A stretch of 64,000 nt of DNA, from positions 3,390,001 to 3,454,000 of the forward strand of contig BSBM01000597.1 in NCBI GenBank assembly GCA_027924585.1, read 5' to 3'. The stretch comes from Larix kaempferi (taxonomy: Eukaryota > Streptophyta > Pinopsida > Pinales > Pinaceae). A program made the translations under genes and the position numbers. Under the pieces are notes generated by a model. It did no database searches, had not been told where the DNA came from, and saw nothing but the letters and a program-made list of their open reading frames with translations. The first letter of the stretch is position 1. Each line of letters begins with the position of its first letter. Shown piece by piece: positions 22,711 through 34,429 of this stretch.

Positions 22711-25700
22711 CTCAGTGAGATTTACAGCCATATTTCTACATTCATTTTCCATTAAAATATTTTTTGTAGCTACAATGGTTCAGTGAAACATAAAGTATTT
22801 TTTTTTTCTTCCACAAAATACAAATACTAAAATAGATGAATGATAGAAGAACAACACAACAGATTCTAAACAACGATCTTAAAATGAAAAAAATGATCCT
22901 TTATGGGTTTTAAAAAAACCAAGATTGATATATTAATTGGAGGAGAATGAGACGGTGTGAGCTAAAATGAAGAGAGAGGCTCAAGAAGCTACATGTTTCC
23001 TTATGTTAGGAAACTGCTTGACTTTTTGTTAGTATGCATTTTATTTTGTCAATCAATAGTTTTAAGGTTTTTGGATTGTTAATTATAATTTATTTGGATA
23101 TATAATTCTGGTTTAATTTTTTATTTTCCCCCAGGAAGTAAACATAAAAGGACAATGAATGGATCGACACTAATGATGAAAACATTAATCTAAATTTCAT
23201 TTCATAGCTTTTTATTTTCTATTTGGTTGTTGGAATCTTAGAGGAACACACTCCATGGAATTCCTTACACAACATGTGTCTTCTTAGGCTTGAAGATGCC
23301 AGGTTTGATGGGTATTTATTCTTCCAAAATCACCAGGGATTAGCTCCCGGTCTCATCCATTTGGAACTCATCCCTACAGGTTGGAAACTCATGCTATACA
23401 AGTTGGGAAGACTAAATTGATAATTGAACAATGGAATTTCCTCCTAGGGTCTATCCCATGTGTATGCATCTTTCAACTTTGTAATATGAAAACCATTTAT
23501 ATTTTCTAAGGACTTAGAGGATTGTGACAATGTCCTTTTATTTGAATACTTTTCAATGCCTAGCATATATATCCTAGGTATGCAACACCAAAATTTTGTA
23601 GCAAGCAATTAATTTTGGCTTATTCTTTGAGTATTTTCTCTTATATATATTTCTCTTAGTATTTTATTCTACATTCTAAGATTGCTACAATAAAATTTTA
23701 GGGGAAAGGATATTAGTTTTTAAACTATTCTTATTCAAGTTATTTTCCATAGAATTATAAGGATTGATTCATTGATAGACTCTGATATTGTCATCATAAT
23801 CAAGTGACTTGCTACATCAGAACTCTCCTGAAAACATTGTTAGTGGGTGTGTTAAAAAAAGATAATAAACTGAGAATCTTGCCTCGAACAAAAGTTGCCT
23901 TTATTGTCAAAATAACATGGTTGTATTTCCTTGTGTATGATTATTGAATGTTCATTGTTAAGAAGGAATATCATATGTTGAATTCTCCATTGATGTTTTA
24001 GGTTTTAACCACCTTCATTTAAATTGTTTCTTACTATCATTTTTGTATCTATGCTAGGGTGGTGGAGAGATGGAAGTGACAAGATCCCCAACACTGAAGT
24101 CTATTATTTCTTGGGCATTGAAGGTACGATGCTCAATTATGTCTTTTCTATGTCAAAAGTATTGATAATTAATTAATCGCTATGTTTATGCTTTGTTCAA
24201 TCAAATATTAGCCAATAATTCAATTGTGACTAGTTGTTGTGTTCTCGTAGTTTGGAATGAATTTTGATGATGAAAAATCGAAATCCTCCATCTTACATGT
24301 TTTTACTTTCAACTCAGAATTTTTTTTTGGAGGTGTTTCCCTCAAAAGGGTAATGTGTGTATTCATGCATGTCTAGATCTTTTTTTGTGTGTAATAAACC
24401 ATAATTTTTTCTTTATTGAAGAAGATATCAGTTGTATCTTACTATCTGTTATTGGAATTTTTATTGTATTCAAATGAAAAATTACAGTCTGAAATTGAAG
24501 TACATATTCACTCGAAAGGAGCTGCAAAGATAATACTAGGTCTCTTCAAATCTAGGATTGATAGTTCTGGATATATGGAAGAAATGAATTCGTACAGTAT
24601 TTGGTGTGTCTCCTAATATGAATTTGTGTAGTGAAAAACACAATATCAATATGCTTGTAAAATTTGATCGATTTCCAAGTCAACATGAGTTTATGGCATC
24701 TTGCATTCTTTATCAAAGGTAGATGAGAATATGAAAATCATTGACATGATGGACACAAAAACATTTCATTGTATTGCTTTTTCTTATAGAACATATGATC
24801 TTGATAATGTGGTTGTCGATTAAGAGCAAATCCAATCATGGAAAATTCCTGAATATGGTCCTACCCTCTTGGCTATAGTTGGGATAAAGGTAAAATGTTT
24901 TGACTATAAAATGTTCAAACGCCAAATGGAATTGGATATCTCATCAATGGTTTGGCTATAGAAAATGAGGAATACCATTTTTGTAAAACAACACACTATT
25001 AGGAAGCAACAAAGCATATAGATGTGTCTTTGTTGCTGTCATGCTGATATTATAGATGTGTTTAATACAATGAGTGTTTGAGTTCACTTGGTAAAACAAC
25101 ATGTATGTCATAACTTGTAGATTTATTTCTGAACCAGATTTGTTGTTTTTTATTACAAGGCTTGTGATAAGTATTAAAGGGTTCACAAAACTTAATCTTG
25201 TTGAGATTATGAGCCTCAAAACAAAAAAACATAGATCATTCTCAATTGACCTATGCAGTTTTCAACCTTCTAGCAGCAATTTGGAAAAGTTGGTAGATCT
25301 AAACAATAGTTAGCAGCCTCATTTTTCAAACCTGGGCTGAAAATGTCCACTCTTGTACATGTTTGTTCTTCTTTGATCTCATAACACATGTTCATTTTGA
25401 AGCTGAGACTTGATTAAGTAGATATGAGCTAGCGTCTTAGAAATCAAGGAAGTTCTGGGTGAGCTTATGCATTGATTTAAGGTTCTCAATCATTCATTTA
25501 GGATGGAATTCTATTAGAATAGGTGATTTAGACTTCATTAGAAAATAACTACAAAACTTCAAGCATAATGAAGAACTTCAACAATAAAAAATATCAAACA
25601 AGATGTTCTTGAGACTATTTTTTGATGAATTTCTTGGAATAAGTCTTGTAAAATTAATTCCTTGAACTCAAAGATGGGGTGGGGGGTAGCTTCAATCCTA

Positions 25701-25899
25701 ATCCTTAGGTTGTTATTTTCATTTTTCCTAGAGATTTCAATTCCCATGTATTATATGTTTGTTCATGGATATATAGCAGATGTCCTGTGTTTTCTAAACT
25801 GTGCATTCTTGTTTTAACATTTTTTTATTGTTTTTGTATTGGGACTGAACAATTTTCATGCACCTCCTTCATGAAAAAGTTTTAGTACTATTAGTAGTG
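22711..25899. other. Intergenic, no gene recognised
   Basis: At 24061-24125 an open stretch flanked by CTATGCTAG and a GTACG donor-like site could be a stray exon (it begins GGGEMEVTRSP) but matches no family I know. Other open frames (23223-23420, 24416-24616, 24956-25313) lack motifs. Confidence 0.3.
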
Positions 25900-26050
25900 T
25901 GTTTTGCAACATTCTTCAACTCAGTATTAACTAATACCTCATATTTTCACTTCATAGGTGTTTTGCAACATTCTTTAATTCAGTATTAACTAATACTTTG
26001 CCTCTTTACCGATAGCATGTTTTGCAACATTATTTAATTCATGTTATGTT
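25900..26050. repeat. 59-bp tandem repeat, 2.5 copies
   Basis: Units start at 25900, 25959 and 26018 with TGTTTTGCAACATT and continue TCAGTATTAACTAATAC. The third copy is partial. Confidence 0.85.
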
Positions 26051-26973
26051 AGATGTTCCCAATTGTGACCAAATTGGAATGCAAATTCAATGCATCGATT
26101 TCAACTTAGGAATCTGAATGCATTATTGAATTTCCCAGCCAAGCATGTACACATTTTTCTTTGGTATTTATAAGAATATATAGATTTTGCTTCCTAGTAT
26201 AGACAAAAAAAACTATTTACTATGTAGTTTGAGAGAGATATACTTTTAATTTAGGTAGTGCATAACTTATATAGGGATATAGAGCTTTATAAATTCTTAG
26301 CTACTCTTCTTTTTTAATTAAATCCAATATATATATTTTTGGATCTTTTGAGGATGATAATAAAAGTTTAGTTTCAGAGATCATTCTTTAGCCTCATACT
26401 ATGCAAACATAGTATGAAAATATAATATCTTGGATACTAATTGTTTCCATAAGAAATATTGGCACATAAATATGGAGCAAGTCAATGTTATACAACCATT
26501 TAATAATAAGAATTCATAATTATGAACTTGTGCATTTAGCTTAAACATTGAAATTGGAAGAAATAATGATCCTTTTCCTGTTTGTATAGAGTGTTTGATA
26601 GAAATGCATGGTAATTTAGATTATCATGGTAGTTTTTGGCCACGATTACATATTATTATGTGTTTCCATAAGTTTTTTGAAAATAAAATCCAAGTACATG
26701 AAGGATCCAAAGATAATCATTGAATAATGGAAGAAATGAATTAACAATGAATTCTATTACATTAGATACAATTCAACTCTCTTGGAACTTATAAAAAAAA
26801 TATTGTTGACAAGAAAATCCTTTAGTGCCAAACACTTATTTCTTCTATTTTTAGACATGCAACAATGAACTGAAAACACTTAAACTAATCTTACAATAAT
26901 GATTGTAAGCAAAATTTCCATATTTGTGCACTCTTTCATAAGTTGAATTTTCAACATGTTATTTCTTAAGCAC

Positions 26974-27353
26974 TGTGAGGAACCTCCAACAATTAAATGA
27001 TAAAAATGCACGATATATCAACAATAGCAGGACATAGAAGGGATTTATTGATCGCAGGACACTTGGAGGGGGAAACCTCCTTTGAGCAAGATCAATACAA
27101 ATAAATCGTGGATGCCTTCATTCGCCTCAACATGTACTTATATACTAAGTTTAATCTAAACAACTATTACTCCCCATGAATGTGGGATAATACAATATAC
27201 TCATGGGACGACTTACAAAGCATATGCATCCAACAACAATATACTAACAATGTGGGATAATACAATATACTCATGGGACGACTTACAAAGCATATGCGTC
27301 CAACAAAAATATACTAAAAAAGTAAAGAGAAGGGTTGACAGGGGTTCCTAACA
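26974..27353 (-). mobile_element. G1 chromovirus 3' LTR, minus orientation
   Basis: On the minus strand the segment runs TGTTAGGAACCCC to GGTTCCTCACA (380 bp) with short terminal inverted similarity (AGGAACC/GGTTCCT). A polypurine tract (GGGGGAGGGGATG) lies immediately upstream of its start, at 27354-27366. The chromodomain frame ends 30 bp further on, the normal order for a Gypsy 3' end. The 5' LTR of this element is not in the window, so no target duplication can be checked. Confidence 0.75.
27179..27318. repeat. 70-bp tandem duplication in the G1 LTR
   Basis: Units 27179-27248 and 27249-27318 are nearly identical (AATGTGGGATAATACAATAT, CTCATGGGACGACTTAC, CAAAGCATATG). Only about two bases differ (ATGCATCC/ATGCGTCC, CAACAACA/CAACAAAA). 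Confidence 0.9.
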
Positions 27354-27382
27354 TCCCCTCCCCCTTAGAAAAACCTTTGTCC

Positions 27383-28483
27383 TCAAAGGTTAAGATGTGG
27401 AAATTGTTGTTGAATCTGAAGGAGTGGTTCCCATGTAGCATCCTCTGCTTGCATTTCGTGCCACTGAATTAACACCTCTGTGATGGATCGAGAGTGAAGC
27501 TGATGAGTGTGCCTATTGAGGATGGCCTCCAGATCCAAAATGATGGATCCTTCATTATCCAGTTCTGGTAAAACAGTCGGTGCTTTGATGTTGGTGCCAA
27601 GAACTTTCTTTAGAAAAGAGACATGAAATACTGGATGAATGCGGGAGGAAGGAGGAAGTTCCAATTTATAAGGAACATAATCAATCTTCTGAAGAACCTT
27701 ATATGGCCCATAGAAATTTGGATCGAGCTTATGACGCCCTTTGAGTTTTAGGGAGATTGCTTGTAATCCTATAGATGAAGAAAAACCATATCACCTGCTT
27801 GAAAAGTGTGCTCAAAATGATGTTGATTGGCTTGTTGTTTCATTCGATTTCTTTCCATGTGAAAATTGTCTTGCAAAATGTGAAGAATCTTATCATGGGT
27901 TTGAAGAACCTTGTCAAATTCCTGAACTAGTGAACTGTTGGGGGTGTATGGAGGAAGCACTCGCAGTTCCTGACTATAGATTGTTTCATATGGAGTCATT
28001 TTAGATGTAATGTGGTAGGAGGTATTGTACAACCATTCAGTGATAGGGAGCCACTCTGCCCATTGATGATGTTGTTCGAAGGTGAAGCAACGAAGATAAG
28101 TTTCCAAAAATTTGTTGATAATTTCAGTTTGACATCTATTTGTGGGTAATACCCTGAACTCATATTTAGTTTGGTGCCAGTTTGGAGAAATAGTTCTGTC
28201 CAAAAATGACTGGTGAAAGTTGCATCGTGATTTGAGACAATGGAAGAAGGGATTCCATGAAGACGGAAGATCTAGTCCACGAAAATCTATGCGAATGAGG
28301 AGGTGGTATAGGGATGGTTGAGGGCACAAAAAGGACTGTATTTGGAGAGACGATCAACCACAACCAAAATCATTGTCTTCCCTCCAGATTTAAGGATCCC
28401 TTCAATGAAATCCATAGAAATATCTGTCAAAATCCGTGTAGGTATGGGAAAGGGTTCGATCAATCCCGGAAGGAGTGTCGTTT
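27383..28483 (-). pseudogene. G1 Gypsy polyprotein 3' part: integrase core and chromodomain
   Basis: Minus-strand frames, joined by several frameshifts, read in order MDFIEG, VVVDRLSKYS (integrase core start, 28330-28410), HGIPSSIVS-type and FWTELF segments, then INKFLETYLRCFTFEQHHQW, ITEWLYNTSYH and KMTPYETIY. The C-terminal HHLD-type domain (HKLDPNFYGPYKVLQKIDY) and a chromodomain (SSRIHPVFHVSFLKK ... LIQWHEMQAEDATWEPL, 27383-27664) follow. This is the Ty3/Gypsy chromovirus layout; the chromodomain guides integration to marked chromatin. At least two frameshifts and stops make it inactive. It is cut at 28484 by the C1 insertion and resumes at 41911. Confidence 0.88.
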
Positions 28484-28488
28484 CACCC

Positions 28489-29125
28489 TATTGATGTATT
28501 TGTAACTTTGGAAGATATTCACTTATATATTGTATTTGTACTTTATTGTATCCCCAACGGAGATGTATTATTCCTCCGATTGGAAGTGTCGCCAGTTGTA
28601 CTTACAAGTGTCGCAAGTTATATTGTAAGTGTTGTAACTTATACTTGATGGGTTATTAGACCACCTTGATGGGGTCAGCCCTGTATGAGTCATGTGGGTT
28701 AAAGGGTTATTAGACCACCCTAGTGGGGGTCAGCCTAGTCAACATTATGTTAAGTGGTTAATTTGGGGCCGACCAAGTTAAAGTTAAAAGACAAGTGAAG
28801 TAGTGTATAAATAGAGAGTGTTTCCCTCTCATTTTACACTTTCTCTCATTCACTCACTTCGCATTAGTGAGAGAGAGGAGGAGTGCACATTAGTGGAGGA
28901 TGAGTAGATCTTGCAGTCATCTATCTCTTGGGTTTGATCTTTGTGATCTTTGTATTGGTGCTTATTCTATCTTTGAGGAAGTTGCGGGGTTTTTCACTTT
29001 CTTGGTTTTCCCTGGTGCAATGTTTTGTGTCTCTTGTCTCTTGTCTCTTATGCTTGATATGATGTACATGTTATTCTTTCAGTTAATATCCTAGATCTAT
29101 TGAATTAAATGATGAAAAAATAACA
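28489..29125 (+). repeat. C1 5' LTR
   Basis: 637 bp, TA(TG mutated)TTGATGTATTTG...AAAATAACA. A TATA box (TATAAATA) lies at 28806-28813, about 318 bp in. It includes two copies of GGGTTATTAGACCACC (near 28649 and 28706). A GT-rich R/U5 follows. The open frame 28900-29094 lies wholly inside the LTR and is not a gene. Confidence 0.88.
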
Positions 29126-29138
29126 TGGTATCAGAGCT
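29126..29138 (+). other. C1 primer binding site
   Basis: TGGTATCAGAGCT directly follows the LTR's terminal CA. It matches the complement of the plant initiator-methionine tRNA 3' end, the usual Copia primer. Confidence 0.9.
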
Positions 29139-30300
29139 ATCCTGAAGGAAGGCATGGTATGGCATTTATGACACTTGTTGCACTTGAGACAAATTGGAAG
29201 CTAGGGCTTGGTATGGTAAAAACCAGTCATCGTGGAACTTTCGCTATAAGTCTGTTTTGGCGAAGGTTCAGGATCTGAAACCTCTACAAGTCGACGATGA
29301 AATGTCCATTTAATTTTTCTCCAAAGGACAGCCTCAGATTCATTTTACTTTGTGAGATATGATCCGTACAACTTAGGGTTTCTGCCTCTTCTAGAATGCA
29401 ATCCTAAACAGGTGACCTAGGAAAAAAGGTCATATCTCGAGCTAGGAATCTCCAAATGGAATTCTGTAAAAAGTGACAGTTAGGGCATGGACTTTACTTT
29501 CACAGTTCTGGGTTTCAGAGGCCGAAGTTGAAACAGTGAGATGTGGCACTCCGTACAAGTTCGCTATATTGTTTCATCCCATAAACAGGTCACGTTGCGA
29601 CACTTGGAATATCTCTCTCTCAAAGAATCCATTTGAATTCAAACCTGTGGGGTTGGAAAGATGACAGATCAGGCTACCACAGGCCAAAGTTTCAGACCCT
29701 GAAGATCCAAAATTTCAGAGACACATAAGAAAAAATATGGCATATATTTCTGTCCAAACAAAATTGGATTCTGAGCACCTTCATTTTTGGATCGTCCCTG
29801 CTGTGGGAAATTAAGGTTTCGAAGAAAGTTGGAATTTTTTAAATATCAGACCACAGCTAGATGATCCTCATCAAAATAGAAATTTAGAGACCAAGATCGA
29901 ATTTTTTGGTTGGGTAGAACACTGGTCATCATCAAACCCTAGTTTGGGATTTTGATCGGTAAGGTGGAAAATTAGGGTTTCTGCAAAAGTTGAAATTTTT
30001 GGAATATGTGACCATGGTTGGATGCTACTCAGAAAAATCAAAGTTTAGAGCACAATATCGAACCTTTTGGCTGGGCAGAACCCCGAGCATTATCAAACCC
30101 TAGTTTGGGATTTTGACCAAAAGATCCGAAAGTTTAAAAGGCAATTTTGAGGTGTTAAATTTTGGAGATTTCAAAATTGAAGTATACCAGCTTGATCATC
30201 TCAGCAAGGCGCATCTTTTCATCCAATAAGAAGTTTGAAATTCAAAATTTGAATTTTTAGGATTTCTCTGACAAACCCTAATCCAGCTCCAGATCCAGTT
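29139..30300 (+). other. C1 untranslated leader
   Basis: About 1.16 kb with no gag-like frame. It is shared, inverted, with C2 (about 38010-39290) and C3 (about 59470-60630). It carries CTTCGGCCTCTGAAA/TTTCAGAGGCCGAAG-type and GGATTTTGATCGG blocks. The open frame 29473-29664 is part of a segment that is tandemly duplicated in C2. Confidence 0.6.
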
Positions 30301-30304
30301 TCAG

Positions 30305-30432
30305 CAAATCAAAGAGGATGAATTGGACACCTACATAAGTGAAGAGATTCCAGTTCTAGAGGGAGATGAGGCTAAGGCCTTACATAAGAAGTCTACAAGC
30401 AATCTCGACAGGTATGACTTGAGGAGATATAG
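30305..30432 (+). pseudogene. C1 gag N-terminal stub (Copia UBN2-like)
   Basis: The open frame reads EEIPVLEGDEAKALHKK. In C3 the same place gives SKWIGLILEENELDNCISEE followed by VPVPKGDEAKALHKK. This is the W-x-x-x-[IL]-L-x-E-[ND]-x-L ... E-E-V-P-x-P-x-G-D-E-A pattern of Copia gag N-termini. The frame is open in all three copies, with conservative changes. The rest of gag and the zinc knuckle do not follow. Instead a donor-like AG|GTATGT (30433) appears in C1. It could be a truncated gag or an exon of a spliced leader protein. Confidence 0.6.
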
Positions 30433-31800
30433 GTATGTTTTTAAATCTGTTCATGATTAATTTTATGATATGTTTGTCTTCATATTATTGAGGTTAGTAC
30501 AATCTTGATTAATTTTAGACTTGTCTTATCACCCTAGTAAAAGTATGAATGCATGTGAATGATAGAAGACATTCATTGATTAGGGGTATGACACTTATGG
30601 TTGTACTAATACACTATGGTGTTGTATGAGGATGATGTTGTCTACTAACATGAAGGGTACATCAAGAAAGACAAATAAAGTTCTAGATCAAGAACATATT
30701 ACCATGGTGACATGAAGACAAAGACTCATCCACAGTCATGGATCACATAGAAGCTCTACTGACGAGGTATTTATAACTTGGTTCTACAATTATAACTTAT
30801 GAGATATGTAGGTTGCTAGCACAAGGTATCTAAGAGAACAAAGAAGACATTATTTGGTTATGTTAGACAAACATGATAATCCAGGTATGTTTTCCTATAT
30901 CAAGTTAGAATCCTACCTTATGTTAAGATCTTGTATAAGTATATTTTTCTAGGCCTGATAATCATTATTCATGAAGTTATAAGTTTGAGTAATCATGGGT
31001 TTATGCATATTATGCTACTTAATGAAGAGTCCTATGGTCATATAAGAATATGCATGAGTAAAAGAAGTCCTCCCTGAAACATTGAATACTAACGCTTGTG
31101 ATAAATTACCTGTGTATGAAATGACTATAACCATACATGTTTAAGATCATAATGTTTTGATAGTATTGAGATTATACTAATGCATGTATGATTATGTATG
31201 AGATCTTGAGGATGATACTAGTGCACACTTAATCTTGCATAGTGATCCAGGATGGATATAAGCTCAAAGACAGATAATCCAGGAAGCAAAGATCAAGAGG
31301 GAGCTCACTCTAGTAGTTCCTGCAAGGAAGAAAAGATTGAGAGAGAGTCCACCCAACAACCAAACAAAGATAAGTATTTGAATTGTCATTTCCTGTATAT
31401 ATGATTACTTAAATGATGTTGTTCATTCATGTACATACTTATGTTCATAGATTTAGGATGTATATTATGCATATTAGAAAATTTGCATTAATGAACAAGA
31501 TACTACTAATATGCAAGTAATGGGTAAGTCGTCTATGGTACTGTACAACATTCCATTTCTACTTATCTAGAATGAAACCTCTTTGCTGACATGTTGGGAG
31601 TTGTGAACACTCTTAACAATGTTCTGGTAGAGATGGAAGGCATCTAGAAAGTTACGGGATATGGATAAATGTTGTATTGAAGCATTAGCTAAGATAATTG
31701 CAAGACTGTATGACATATGTCTTTATGAGTAAGAATTTGTTCTGAAATATATAATATGTTTCTAATCATGCAATTGAACTTGTCTTGTAGGAAAGATTGT
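30433..31800 (+). other. C1 exon/intron-like spacer between gag stub and RT
   Basis: Instead of gag, protease and integrase there is AT-rich sequence with several splice-like sites. Donors: AG|GTATGT at 30433, GAG|GTATTT near 30768, CAG|GTATGT near 30885, and a weaker A|GTATTTG near 31371. Acceptors: TATGTAG near 30808, GATCCAG near 31248 and TTGTCTTGTAG near 31790. Short blocks between them (such as the AAGATCAAGAGGGAGC region near 31285) are better conserved among C1, C2 and C3 than the intervals. No integrase motif (HHCC or DDE) was found in any frame. Confidence 0.5.
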
Positions 31801-32565
31801 GTACTATCACCTACAAAAGAAGGACTACAACATTTTTTCCAACAACGAAGTTCAAAGAAAACTTTCTATTGAAGATATTGAAGAATCTGAAGTTCCCAGG
31901 ATCTGGGATGCAGTAATGGAAGAATGCCATGATCGAGGAATACCAGTCGATCATAAAGAATGATGTCTGGGATGTGGTCCCGAGAACAGAAGGGAAGTCT
32001 GTTGTGACTTCCAAGTGGATCTATAAGATCAATCATGCTACAAATGGCAGCATAGATGAATACAAGGCAAGGTTTGTGGCTCATGGCTTCTCCAAGAAAG
32101 AGGGGATAGATTATGAAGAGACTTTTCTCCTATATCTAGATACACTTCCATCAAAACAATACTTGCTCTGGCTGAAGTGATGAAGTGGAAGATACACCAT
32201 ATGGATATGGTGTAGTCGAAGAGGAAGTGTATGTGGAGCAGCCACTCGGTTTTGAGACACATGACAAGGAGTCATATGTGTGCATATTGAAGAAAGCCTT
32301 GCATGGCTTGAAGCAAGCTCCTAGGACATGGTACGACAGGATAGACAACTTCCTGTCCAGCTTGGGCTTTACCAAGAGTAAAGCGGATTCCAACCTTTAC
32401 TACAAGGTTGAGGAAGGCAATCCAGTGATGCTTCTATTGTATGTGGATGACCTGTTTGTGACAAGAGAGGATAGATTGATTGTCGACACGAACAGGAAGC
32501 TTGCTTCCAAGTTCGAGTTGAAGGACTTGGGAATGATGCATTAATTTCTAAGTGTGGAGGTGTGG
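31801..32565 (+). pseudogene. C1 reverse transcriptase fragment
   Basis: Frames 31929-32180 and 32185-32544 give IIKNDVWDVVPR, SKWIYKINH, YKARFVAHGFSKKEGIDYEE, then VEEEVYVEQPLGFETHD, ALHGLKQAPRTWY and the catalytic LLLYVDDLFV. This is the Copia RT in normal order. A deletion of about 25 nt near 32205 removes the FLNG-type residues and shifts the frame, and the sequence ends just after the MMH(Y)FLxxEVW position where C2-derived DNA begins. RNase H is missing from this copy. Confidence 0.85.
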
Positions 32566-32650
32566 AAAAATACAACAAGTGTCATACATTCCCTAGCATC
32601 GTAAGTGCAACAAGTGTCATACATGCCATATCATGCCTTCTTTCAGGCTA
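32566..32650 (-). repeat. Leader stub beyond the C2 3' LTR
   Basis: 32591-32650 is the same sequence, apparently base for base, as C2's own leader next to its primer site (39231-39290: CCCTAGCATCGTAAGTGC ... TTTCAGGCTA). Before it, CAACAAGTGTCATACAT (32574-32590) duplicates a piece of the same leader. So the C2 3' LTR is followed by a second primer site and about 90 bp of leader, as in a tandem element. Confidence 0.75.
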
Positions 32651-32662
32651 GCTCTGATACCA
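32651..32662 (-). other. Second primer binding site, outside C2
   Basis: GCTCTGATACCA, the intact reverse complement of TGGTATCAGAGC. It abuts the outer side of what is otherwise the C2 3' LTR. Confidence 0.85.
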
Positions 32663-33308
32663 TGTTAAATTTTTAGAATTTTCTTCAATCTGATCTAGGA
32701 TCTTAACTAAGAGAACAACATGTACAACAAATCTACAACATATCATTCATGGACACAATAATGCAAGCACAGAAGAGACACCGAGTTTACTTGGGGAAAA
32801 CCATAAAGGTGAAAAACCCCAATAACTTCCTCAGAGATAGATAGAGCAATGATACAACCAGAATACAAGAGATAGTCTTCTCCTAGCAACAGAGCCTCCT
32901 CCTCCACAAGTGCGCCACTCTCCACAGTGTGAGTGAGAGAATATAATGTGTAAAATGAGAGAGACACACTTTCTATGTATACACTAACTTGACTTGACCT
33001 TTACTCAACTAGGTCGGCCTCAACTTAACCACTTAACATAATGCTGACTAGGCCGACCCCCACTAGGGTGGTCTAATAACCCTTTGAACCACATGACTTA
33101 TATAGGGCCGACCCCAACAAGGTGGTCTAATAACCCATCAAGTATAAGTTACGACACTTACAATATAGATGACGACACTTCCGTATAGAGGAATAATAAC
33201 ATCTCTATAGGAATAAAACCACTTCCGTATAGAGGAATAATAACATCTCTATAGGAATACAATATACATATATGTGAAATACATTCCGAAGTTACATATA
33301 CATCAACA
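32663..33308 (-). repeat. C2 3' LTR
   Basis: 646 bp, minus strand TGTTGATGTATATG...AAATTTAACA. It differs from C1 and C3 LTRs by a 44-bp tandem duplication (33177-33220 and 33221-33264, ACTTCCGTATAGAGGAATAA...). The open frame 32743-32967 is internal to the LTR and also occurs at 39383-39607, so it is not a gene. Confidence 0.88.
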
Positions 33309-33317
33309 CTCCCTCTT
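33309..33317 (-). other. C2 polypurine tract
   Basis: Minus strand AAGAGGGAG immediately before the 3' LTR TGTTG. The same tract precedes the C1 (41263-41271) and C3 (44758-44766) 3' LTRs. It is the expected plus-strand priming site. Confidence 0.8.
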
Positions 33318-33562
33318 AACTAGGAAGGTATTTCTCGACATAGGTCTTCTAGCACAAGTCATCTTCTCTGGATCATCGTCACTGTATAATCGTAATCGAG
33401 TCATCATCATCATCACTGCCGCTGCTATCTCAATCAATCTCTGAATCTACTCGTCATAGGAAGTTCTATAGAGCCAGTCCTTTTTCATACTGGATGTAGG
33501 CCCACCACCTGCAGGTCTTCATCATCACTGGCCATACTGTGGAATCCTCAGGACTTATTACA

Positions 33563-34150
33563 TGCATCACAAAACCTGGCTGTAGCATCCCAGGCTATTA
33601 CGAGCACACAACTCTACCTGTCGGATCTCCCAGGAGCACATTAGATGTGACCCATCACAAAACCTGGCTGAAGCATCCCAGGCTGTTACGAGCACACAGC
33701 TCTTCCTGTCGGACCTCCCAGGAGCACATTACATGTGATCTCACCACAAAACTTGGCTGAAGCATCCCAGGCTGTTATGAGCACACAGCTCTACCTGTCG
33801 GATCTCCCAGGAGCACATTACATGTGGTCCACCACAAAACCTGGCTGAAGCATCTAAGGCCTTTTTCATCCTGTCCAGATCTCCCAGGAGCAAATTACAT
33901 GTGGTCATGGAAAAACCTAGCTAAAGCATCTGAGGCCTTTTTCATCCTGTCCAGATCTCCCACGAGCAAATTACATGCCATAGGAAAAAACCTCGCAAGA
34001 GCATCTCAGGATGTTACGGGTACACAACTCCAACCTGAAGATTTCCCATGGCACAAATTACATGTCCTCCCAGAGCAATGTCTTGAAAGAGCATCCCAGG
34101 CTATTATGGGTACGCAACTCCAACCTATAGGATCTCCCAGACATGCTCAT
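33563..34150 (-). repeat. C2 3' tandem array 1, about 76-90-bp units
   Basis: About seven units, each with ACAAAACCTGGCTGAAGCAT, then TCCCAGG, an ACACA(A/G)CTC segment and GATCTCCCAGGAGCA, ATTACATGTGG (plus-strand reading). Middle units carry an alternative GGCCTTTTTCATCCTGTCC insert. Homologous arrays sit in the same place in C1 (40300-41000) and C3 (45045-45400). The open frames at 33539-33760 and 33824-34210 are repeat artefacts. Confidence 0.85.
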
Positions 34151-34429
34151 ATGCACAACCTGATCCACGGCCACAAAGTATCATCTGATACTCATCATAC
34201 ATCATCCTGATGTACACATGATCATCCTGATCATCATCACTGCAACATCCTGCTGCATGTCATCTGGAGAAGCTCATCATCCACGATCACCCTGATCATG
34301 CAATGCATCCATCTGATGCACACCAAGTATCCACCTGATATATATCATCATACATAGTGTATCCACCTGATACATAGATACATCATCCACACAATGTATC
34401 CATCAACATACATGATCTACCTGATCATA

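Noticed and set aside
32743-32967. Identical minus-strand open frames at 32743-32967 and 39383-39607, and 44193-44429 with 60706-60951
   Set aside because: They fall inside paired LTRs of C2 and C3; duplication reflects the LTR pair, not a gene family.
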